NCBI GenBank assembly: GCA_938022295.1
Contig: CALIDR010000242.1
Location: 1 to 5,131 of the forward strand
DNA: 5,131 nucleotides
Source: an uncultured Burkholderiaceae bacterium
Lineage (GTDB): Bacteria > Pseudomonadota > Gammaproteobacteria > Burkholderiales > Burkholderiaceae_C
Direction: 5' to 3'
The translations under genes and the position numbers were made by a program. Within the stretch, counting starts at the first letter, position 1. Each line of letters starts with the position of its first letter. Shown piece after piece: positions 1-5,131 of the stretch. Under the pieces are notes generated by a model, which saw only the letters and a program-made list of their open reading frames with translations, had not been told where the DNA came from and searched no databases.

Positions 1-16
1 CCGGATCCCGACCCCG

Positions 17-790
17 ATGGCCCGCATCTACTGCATCGCCAACCAGAAAGGCGGCGTCGGCAAGACGACGACGACCGTCAACCTCGCCGCCGGGCTCGCG
101 CAGCTCGGCCGGCGCGTGCTCGTCGTCGACCTCGACCCGCAGGGCAACGCGACGATGGGCTCCGGGGTCGACAAGCGCCACCTGCCGCTCGGCGTCTACG
201 ACGTGCTGCTCGAAACGGCGTCGGTGGCCGAGGCGCGCCAGCGCTCGGCCACCGGCGGCTACGACGTGTTGCCCGCCAACCGCGACCTCGCCGGCGCCGA
301 GGTCGAGCTCGTCGGGCTCGACCACCGCCACGAGCGGCTGCGGCGCGCGCTGGCGGCGGTCGACGCCGACTACGACGTCGTGCTGGTCGACTGCCCGCCG
401 AGCCTGAGCCTGCTCACCCTCAACGGGCTGGCCAGCGCGCACGGCGTCATCGTGCCGATGCAGTGCGAGTACTTCGCGCTCGAAGGGCTGTCGGACCTCG
501 TCAACACGGTGCGCCAGGTGCGCGCCAACGTCAACCGCGACCTGCAGATCCTGAGCCTGCTGCGGGTGATGTTCGACCCCCGCATCACGCTGCAGCAGCA
601 GGTCAGCGACCAGCTCAAGAGCCACTTCGGCGACAAGGTCTTCGACACCGTCATCCCGCGCAACGTGCGCCTTGCCGAGGCGCCGAGCTACGGCCAGCCG
701 GGCCTCGTGTTCGACCCCGCGGCCAAGGGCGCGCAGGCCTACCGCGCGTTCGCCGAGGAGATGCTGCGCCGCATCGAGGCGATGCGCTGA
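17..790 (+). CDS. parA: ParA/Soj chromosome-partitioning ATPase
   Basis: This encodes a 257-residue cytoplasmic ParA (Soj/MinD-type) ATPase. The family binds nucleoid DNA nonspecifically as an ATP dimer and is released when ParB stimulates hydrolysis, which moves the origin region. Seen in the sequence: the deviant Walker A motif KGGVGKTT at residues 11-18 with the signature lysine, Walker A' DLDPQGN at 38-44, Walker B VVLVDCPPS at 121-129, and the conserved block VIPRNVRLAEAPSYG at 212-226. There is no N-terminal helix-turn-helix, and the length matches chromosomal ParA rather than the larger P1-type plasmid proteins. The ATG lies six codons before the first conserved strand residues, so the start is secure. 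No good Shine-Dalgarno is visible in the 16 bases upstream. The preceding gene lies outside the window; rsmG would be usual in this group. Its partner parB lies about 1.06 kb downstream, separated by a reversed argC, and parA meets argC tail-to-tail across 13 bp. Confidence 0.97.
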   Translation: MARIYCIANQKGGVGKTTTTVNLAAGLAQLGRRVLVVDLDPQGNATMGSGVDKRHLPLGVYDVLLETASVAEARQRSATGGYDVLPANRDLAGAEVELVGLDHRHERLRRALAAVDADYDVVLVDCPPSLSLLTLNGLASAHGVIVPMQCEYFALEGLSDLVNTVRQVRANVNRDLQILSLLRVMFDPRITLQQQVSDQLKSHFGDKVFDTVIPRNVRLAEAPSYGQPGLVFDPAAKGAQAYRAFAEEMLRRIEAMR

Positions 791-803
791 CGCCGCCCTG
801 CGG

Positions 804-1745
804 CTACAGGCCGAGCCCCTCGTCGACGCCGAGGTGCACGTTCATGCACTGCACCGCCGCGCCGCTGGCGCCCTTGCCGAGGTTGTCCAGGCGCGCGATC
901 AGGAGCGCCTGGTCGGCGGCGGCGAACACGAACAGGTCGACGCGGTTGGTGTCGTTGCACGCCTGGACGTCGAAGAAGCCGTCGTCGAGCGTGGCCGGGT
1001 CCGACAGCGGCATCACGCGCACGAAGCGCTCGCCGGCGTAGCGCCGCTCGAGCGCGGCGTGCAGCGCGGCGCCGTCGACACCCCCGGGCAGTTGCGTGTA
1101 ATGTAAGGGCACACTGACCGCTAAACCCTTGTAGAACGGGCCGACGACCGGCATGAACACCGGCCGCGCGTGGAGCCCGGTGTGCGCCACCATCTCCGGG
1201 ATGTGCTTGTGCGCCAGTCCCAGCGCGTAGGGCCGCGGCGCGTGCAGCCGGGCGTCGCCGCCGGCAGCGTACTGTTCGATCATCTTCTTGCCGCCGCCCG
1301 AAAAGCCGGTCAGCGACGTCGCCGACACCGCGAGCGACGCCGGCACCAGCCCGGCGTCGACGAGCGGGCGCAGCAGCACGACGAACGCGGTGGCGTGGCA
1401 GCCGGGGTTGGCGATGCGCTTGGACGCGCGCAGCCGGTCGCGCTGCCCCGGGGCGAGCTCGGGCAGCCCGTAGGCCCAGCCGACCGCGGTGCGGTGCGCG
1501 GTGCTGGCGTCGATCAGGCAGGTGCGCGGGTTGGTCACCAGCGCCACCGCCTCGCGCGCCGCCGCGTCGGGCAGGCACAGGAACGCGACGTCGGCGGCGT
1601 TGAGCAGCCGCGCGCGCTCGGCCGGGTCCTTGCGGCGGTCGGGGTCGATCTTCAGCAGCTCCACGTCGGCGCGCCCGGCGAGCACCTCGTGGATGCGCAG
1701 CCCCGTGGTGCCTTCCTGGCCGTCGACGAACACGACATGGGTCAT
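804..1745 (-). CDS. argC: N-acetyl-gamma-glutamyl-phosphate reductase, type 2 ArgC
   Basis: This encodes 313 residues of the NADPH-dependent reductase that converts N-acetylglutamyl-5-phosphate to N-acetylglutamate semialdehyde, the third step of arginine synthesis in the cytoplasm. Visible features are the N-terminal nucleotide-binding segment FVDGQEGTTGLRIHE (residues 6-20), STAHR at 81-85, the catalytic cysteine in NPGCHATA (Cys116), the GFSGGGKK loop at 147-154, the catalytic histidine region AHKHIPEM at 178-185, and KGASGAAVQCMN near the C-terminus. The length and the SGGGK loop fit the short type 2 ArgC rather than the longer E. coli type. The reading frame stays open a further 97 codons upstream, but that part runs antisense into parB and shows no homology. 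The ATG at 1745 directly precedes the first beta strand and has an AGGAG 6 nt away. Residues 207-218 use codons unlike the rest of the gene, including two TTA leucines. It sits reversed between parA and parB. Confidence 0.95.
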   Translation of the reverse strand: MTHVVFVDGQEGTTGLRIHEVLAGRADVELLKIDPDRRKDPAERARLLNAADVAFLCLPDAAAREAVALVTNPRTCLIDASTAHRTAVGWAYGLPELAPGQRDRLRASKRIANPGCHATAFVVLLRPLVDAGLVPASLAVSATSLTGFSGGGKKMIEQYAAGGDARLHAPRPYALGLAHKHIPEMVAHTGLHARPVFMPVVGPFYKGLAVSVPLHYTQLPGGVDGAALHAALERRYAGERFVRVMPLSDPATLDDGFFDVQACNDTNRVDLFVFAAADQALLIARLDNLGKGASGAAVQCMNVHLGVDEGLGL

Positions 1746-1751
1746 CGCTTG

Positions 1752-1756
1752 CTCCT
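1752..1756 (-). promoter_or_regulatory. Shine-Dalgarno of argC
   Basis: On the minus strand the sequence AGGAG is followed by 6 nt and then the argC ATG. This spacing is close to ideal and decides between the start at 1745 and the longer open frame upstream. Confidence 0.8.
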
Positions 1757-1783
1757 GCGCCGCCAAGTCGGCACCGCCCGGCG

Positions 1784-1789
1784 AGCATA
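1784..1789 (-). promoter_or_regulatory. candidate -10 element for argC
   Basis: The minus strand reads TATGCT here (4 of 6 matches to TATAAT), in the only AT-richer stretch of the divergent gap. It would place a transcript start about 30 nt before the argC ATG, leaving room for the AGGAG ribosome binding site. No convincing -35 hexamer is visible at 16-18 bp, so the call rests on position and base composition only. No arginine-repressor (ARG box) palindrome was seen. Confidence 0.3.
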
Positions 1790-1817
1790 AGACAAGCGTG
1801 CATCCGTCGTGCGTGGG

Positions 1818-1845
1818 CGGACAGCGGCGTGGCATCCCCCACAAT
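1818..1845 (+). promoter_or_regulatory. candidate parB promoter, probably giving a leaderless mRNA
   Basis: A -35-like CGGACA (1818-1823, 4 of 6 to TTGACA) is followed by 16 nt and a -10-like CACAAT (1840-1845, 4 of 6 to TATAAT). A start 7 nt after the -10 falls on position 1852, the A of the parB ATG. No Shine-Dalgarno lies between the -10 and the start codon, which fits leaderless translation. Each element alone is weak; the support comes from the combined spacing and the absence of any ribosome binding site. Confidence 0.45.
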
Positions 1846-1851
1846 CGGCGC

Positions 1852-2739
1852 ATGGTCACGAAGAAACCGAAAGGCCTCGGGCTCGGCCTCGAGGCGCTGC
1901 TCGGGCCGAGCGTCGGCGCCGCGCCGGCGGCCGACGGTGCGCCGGCGACGCTGAAGCTGGCCCAGCTGCAGCCGGGCAAGTACCAGCCCCGCACGCGGAT
2001 GGACGAAGGCGCGCTGTACGAGCTCGCCGAGAGCATCCGCAGCCAGGGCGTGATGCAGCCGATCCTGGTGCGGCCGGTGGCGCCGCGCGGCTACGAGATC
2101 ATCGCCGGCGAGCGGCGCTTCCGTGCCGCGCAGCTCGCCGGCCTCGACGAGGTGCCGGTGCTCGTACGCGACGTGCCCGACGAGGCGGCCGCCGTGATGG
2201 CGCTGATCGAGAACATGCAGCGCGAGGACCTGAACCCGCTCGAGCAGGCGCAGGGGCTGCAGCGGCTGGTGACCGAATTCGGCCTGACGCACGAGCAGGC
2301 GGCGCAGGCGGTGGGCCGCTCGCGCAGCGCGGCGACGAACCTGCTGCGGCTGCTCAACCTCAGCGCGCCGGTGCAGCAGATGCTGCTCGCCGGCGACCTC
2401 GAGATGGGGCATGCGCGCGCGCTGCTGCCGCTCGAGCCGGCGCAGCAGATCCTGGCGGCCAACCAGGTCGCAGCGAAGAAGCTGTCGGTGCGCGAGGCCG
2501 AGAAGCTCGCCGGCCGGCTGCAGGCGGGTGTCACGCGCCCGGCCCGCAAGGCGCCGCCGGCCAAGCCGCGCGACGTCGCCCGGCTCGAGGAGCGGCTGGC
2601 CGACGTGCTGATGGCCACGGTCGAGATCCGGCTGCAGCGCAAGACGGCGCGCGGCCAGGGCGGCGAAGTCGCGATCCGCTTCGACTCGCTCGACGAGCTC
2701 GACGGCCTCGTCGAGCGGCTCGGCGTTCGCGAGGCCTGA
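1852..2739 (+). CDS. parB: ParB/Spo0J chromosome-partitioning protein
   Basis: This encodes a 295-residue chromosomal ParB. The family binds parS centromere sites, loads as a CTP-dependent sliding clamp and stimulates ParA ATPase. In order: a basic N-terminus with KGLGLGLEALLG at residues 7-18, the usual ParA-interacting segment; an Ala/Pro linker to about residue 33; and the N-terminal CTP-binding domain starting at LAQLQPGKYQPR, with GERRFRA at 86-92 and ENMQREDLNPLEQA at 120-133. A helix-turn-helix DNA-binding region follows at about 145-168 (LTHEQAAQAVGRSRSAATNL). A Lys/Pro-rich linker at about 229-240 precedes the C-terminal dimerisation domain. All the key CTP-binding motifs are intact. 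The ATG was chosen because it opens directly into the conserved N-terminal segment; the frame is open further upstream but runs antisense to argC. It shares a 106-bp divergent gap with argC and is followed 21 bp later by a LysR gene in the same frame. No parS palindrome was found in this window. Confidence 0.97.
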   Translation: MVTKKPKGLGLGLEALLGPSVGAAPAADGAPATLKLAQLQPGKYQPRTRMDEGALYELAESIRSQGVMQPILVRPVAPRGYEIIAGERRFRAAQLAGLDEVPVLVRDVPDEAAAVMALIENMQREDLNPLEQAQGLQRLVTEFGLTHEQAAQAVGRSRSAATNLLRLLNLSAPVQQMLLAGDLEMGHARALLPLEPAQQILAANQVAAKKLSVREAEKLAGRLQAGVTRPARKAPPAKPRDVARLEERLADVLMATVEIRLQRKTARGQGGEVAIRFDSLDELDGLVERLGVREA

Positions 2740-2760
2740 TCCACCGCGCCGCCGGCGGCC

Positions 2761-3693
2761 GTGAACCCGCGCCACGTCACGCTGCGCCAGTTCCGCTACT
2801 TCATCGCCGTGGCCGAGAGCGGCTCGGTGGCCGCCGCGTCGCGCATGCTCGCGATCGCGCAGAGCGCGGTCACGAAGTCGATGCAGGAGCTCGAGGACGC
2901 GCTCGGCACCCGCCTGTTCGAGCGCACGTCCAAGGGCATCGTGCTGACGGCCCAGGGCCACCGCTTCCTCGTCAGCGCACGGCGCGTGATCGGCGCCGTG
3001 GCCGACGCCACCCGCCTGCAGGCCGACGAGGCCACGGAGCACCTCACCGGCGTGCTCGCGATCGGCGTCACGTCGCTGGTGGCCGGCTACTACCTCAGCG
3101 AGCTGCTGCGCCGCTTCCGGCGCAACTGCCCCGGCGTCGAGGTCTTCGTCACCGAGGAGACGCCGCGCTTCCTCGAGCACCTGCTGATCAACGGCGAGCT
3201 CGACGCCGCGATCATGGTCAGCAACGCGCTCGGCGAGCCGCAGGCGCTGGTGGCCGAGACGCTCACGCGCAGCCCGAACCGCGTCTGGCTGGCGTCGAAC
3301 CACCCGCTGGCCGACCGCGACGAGGTCACGCTCGCCGACTGCGCGGCGCACGACCAGATCGTGCTCGAGGCCGACCGCATCGACGACCTGATGCGCAGCG
3401 TCTGGGCGCGCCACCAGCTCAAGCCGCGCAGCATCCTGCGCACGTCGTCGCTCGAGGCCGTGCGCTCGCTGGTCGGCGCCGGGCTCGGCCTGGCGGTGCT
3501 GCCCGACTTCCTCTACCGGCCGTGGACGCTCGACGCCGAACACGTCGACGCGCGGCGCCTGCGCGACGAGGTGCCCACCGTCGACGTCGGCCTCGTCTGG
3601 CGCCGCGGATCGGGCCTGAAGCCGGTGGCCGCCGAGTTCATCGACGTCGCGCGCGAGCAGTCGGCCGGGCGCACGCGCCGCGCCGGCGGCTGA
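2761..3693 (+). CDS. LysR-family transcriptional regulator
   Basis: This encodes a 310-residue LysR-type regulator. An N-terminal winged helix-turn-helix covers about residues 6-65, with RYFIAVAESGSVAAASRML, then the recognition-helix stretch IAQSAVTKSMQELEDALG, then RLFERTSKGIVLTAQG. A linker helix (about 66-92) leads to a periplasmic-binding-protein-like effector domain from about residue 95 (LTGVLAIGVTSLVAGYYLSELL) that includes GLGLAVLPD at 241-249. The start is GTG at 2761: the parB stop at 2737-2739 is in the same frame, and there is no other start codon between that stop and the HTH. No Shine-Dalgarno is visible. The effector and targets cannot be told from sequence. LysR regulators often sit divergent from their targets, but this one follows parB by 21 bp and is convergent with the channel gene, so neighbouring genes give no clear target. 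The family call is firm; any subfamily assignment would be a guess. Confidence 0.93.
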   Translation: MNPRHVTLRQFRYFIAVAESGSVAAASRMLAIAQSAVTKSMQELEDALGTRLFERTSKGIVLTAQGHRFLVSARRVIGAVADATRLQADEATEHLTGVLAIGVTSLVAGYYLSELLRRFRRNCPGVEVFVTEETPRFLEHLLINGELDAAIMVSNALGEPQALVAETLTRSPNRVWLASNHPLADRDEVTLADCAAHDQIVLEADRIDDLMRSVWARHQLKPRSILRTSSLEAVRSLVGAGLGLAVLPDFLYRPWTLDAEHVDARRLRDEVPTVDVGLVWRRGSGLKPVAAEFIDVAREQSAGRTRRAGG

Positions 3694-3712
3694 CTCCGCG
3701 CGCCGCGCCGGC
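3674..3712. repeat. 14-nt direct repeat at the lysR/mscS convergent junction
   Basis: CGCGCCGCGCCGGC occurs exactly at 3674-3687, in the last LysR codons, and again at 3699-3712, filling most of the 19-bp gap up to the mscS stop codon. The copies are 11 nt apart. Because each copy contains the palindrome GCCGGC, the unit can also fold as a 7-bp stem (3682-3688 with 3706-3712) with a 17-nt loop. There is no T-tract on either side, so it does not look like a standard intrinsic terminator. Simple GC-rich slippage is a sufficient explanation. Confidence 0.5.
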
Positions 3713-4650
3713 TCACGCGTGCACCGGCGCCTCGGCGCGCACCGCCGCGCGGGCGCGGTGCAGCGCCAGCGGCAGCGGCGCCGCGCGGCCGGCCTTGTCC
3801 TGCCCGGCATACAGCGTCAGGTGCGGGTACGGGATCTCGATGCCGGCGGCGTCGAACGCGTGCTTCAGGCGGCGCAGGTACTCGCGGCGCACCGCCCACT
3901 GCTCGGCCGGCTGGCAGCGGATGCGGCAGCGGATCACGACGGCGGAGTCGCCCCACAGGTCGACGCCGGCGATCTCGCGGTCGTCGCGGATGCGCGGGCC
4001 GAAGCCAGGGTCGGCGCGCAGCTCGGCGGCCACCGCGCGCATCACGTCCATCACCTCGTCGGTGTTCTCGCGGTAGGCGACGCCGACGTCCATCACCGCG
4101 TTGGCGAAGCCGCGCGTCATGTTGATCACGGTCGTGATCTGGCCGTTGGGCACGAAGTGCACGCGGCCGTCGTAGTCGCGCAGCTGCACGAAGCGCAGCG
4201 TCACGTTCTCGACCACGCCGGCGTGGCCGCCGCCGAGGTTGACGATGTCGCCCTGGCGGACCTGGTTCTCGAGCAGGATGAAGAAGCCGGTGAAGTAGTC
4301 GCGCACGAGGCTCTGCGCACCGAACCCCACCGCCAGGCCGACGACGCCGGCCGCACCTAGGATCGGCGCCACCGAGATGCCGATCTCGCCGAGCACGAGC
4401 ATGCCGGCGATCAGCGTCACGACGACCGCCACCAGGTAGCGGAACACGCGGCCGATCGTTTCGGCGCGCTTGACCGCCTCGCGGTCGTCGAGACGGCTCG
4501 CGATGCGTTCGCGGAAGGCGCGGATCCCCCTCTGCAGCAGGCGGGAGACGAACCACGCGAGGACGACGATCAGCGTGATGCGCAGCGCCGTCACCGTCAC
4601 CCCACCCATGCCGGCCCACAGCCGCGCGAGGTGTTCCATCGTCGTGTCGT

Positions 4651-4654
<4 letters not shown>
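3713..4654 (-). CDS. MscS-family mechanosensitive channel
   Basis: This encodes a 313-residue inner-membrane protein of the small-conductance mechanosensitive channel family, which opens under membrane tension and releases solutes on osmotic downshift. Hydrophobic segments lie at about residues 20-40 (TM1), 71-90 (TM2) and 94-128 (pore-lining TM3). TM3 has the Gly/Ala-rich run ILGAAGVVGLAVGFGAQSLV and then RDYFTGFFILLE. The cytoplasmic beta domain follows, with QGDIVNLGG, VPNG at 168-171 and GVAY at 191-194. The alpha/beta region ends in FDAAGIEIPYPH at 267-278, the usual MscS closing motif. About 35 further residues rich in Ala/Arg form a nonconserved tail. The overall size is close to E. 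coli MscS (286 aa), so this is a three-TM core channel without the large N-terminal extensions of MscK types. The ATG overlaps the otsA stop codon (ATGA) and has a near-perfect Shine-Dalgarno. Conductance and ion preference cannot be read from sequence. Confidence 0.94.

Positions 4655-5131
<477 letters not shown>

Noticed and set aside
792..804. Small hairpin GCCGC-CCT-GCGGC in the parA/argC gap as a terminator
   Set aside because: The stem is only 5 bp, overlaps the argC stop codon and has no T-tract on either strand; such stems are common by chance in GC-rich DNA.
1091..1131. Internal promoter within the AT-rich patch of argC
   Set aside because: No -35/-10 pair with acceptable spacing could be found on either strand, so only the codon oddity itself is reported.
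1746..2036. N-terminal extension of ArgC by 97 residues
   Set aside because: The extra part is antisense to parB, has no ArgC homology, and the ATG at 1745 has a proper ribosome binding site directly before the conserved N-terminus.
739..3810. Very long minus-strand open frame (over 1,000 codons) crossing argC, parB and the LysR gene
   Set aside because: It is composed almost wholly of Arg, Ala, Gly and Pro, has no recognisable motif, and lies antisense or out of frame to genes with clear family motifs. Long open shadows are expected at this GC content.
1809..4076. Long plus-strand open frame (about 755 codons) overlapping parB, the LysR gene and the channel gene
   Set aside because: It has the same low-complexity Arg/Ala composition and is out of frame with the well-supported genes; it is a GC-driven shadow.

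Overview
The window is dense, very GC-rich bacterial DNA with strong G/C bias at third codon positions. Gene content and protein character suggest a high-GC betaproteobacterium, probably Burkholderiales. The main clues are a short chromosomal-type ParA/ParB pair, a ParB N-terminus of the form KGLGLGLEALLG, and a short (type 2) ArgC. This placement is inferred from protein character, not from a database search. There are no rRNA, tRNA, CRISPR, IS or phage features, and no gene-free stretch above about 110 bp.

Layout. (1) 17-790, plus strand: parA, the chromosome-partitioning ATPase. (2) 804-1745, minus strand: argC, the arginine-biosynthesis reductase, tail-to-tail with parA across 13 bp. (3) 1746-1851: a 106-bp divergent promoter region. 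(4) 1852-2739, plus strand: parB, the centromere-binding CTPase partner of ParA. (5) 2761-3693, plus strand: a LysR-type regulator starting 21 bp after parB. (6) 3713-4654, minus strand: an MscS-family mechanosensitive channel, tail-to-tail with the LysR gene across 19 bp. (7) 4651-5131, minus strand: the C-terminal part of otsA (trehalose-6-phosphate synthase), which runs off the right edge and overlaps the channel start by 4 bp (ATGA).

Functionally there are three themes. The first is chromosome segregation (parA, parB), whose usual adjacency is broken by an inverted argC. The second is arginine biosynthesis. The third is an osmotic-stress unit in which otsA (compatible-solute synthesis under high osmolarity) is translationally coupled to a channel that vents solutes on osmotic downshift. 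The LysR regulator's target cannot be read from the window.

The most interesting points are the argC insertion splitting parA from parB, the probably leaderless parB transcript, the otsA-mscS coupling through a Shine-Dalgarno buried in the otsA C-terminal codons, and an isolated AT-rich rare-codon patch with two TTA codons inside argC. I did not find a convincing undescribed multi-gene system; the genes are recognisable families in a somewhat unusual arrangement.
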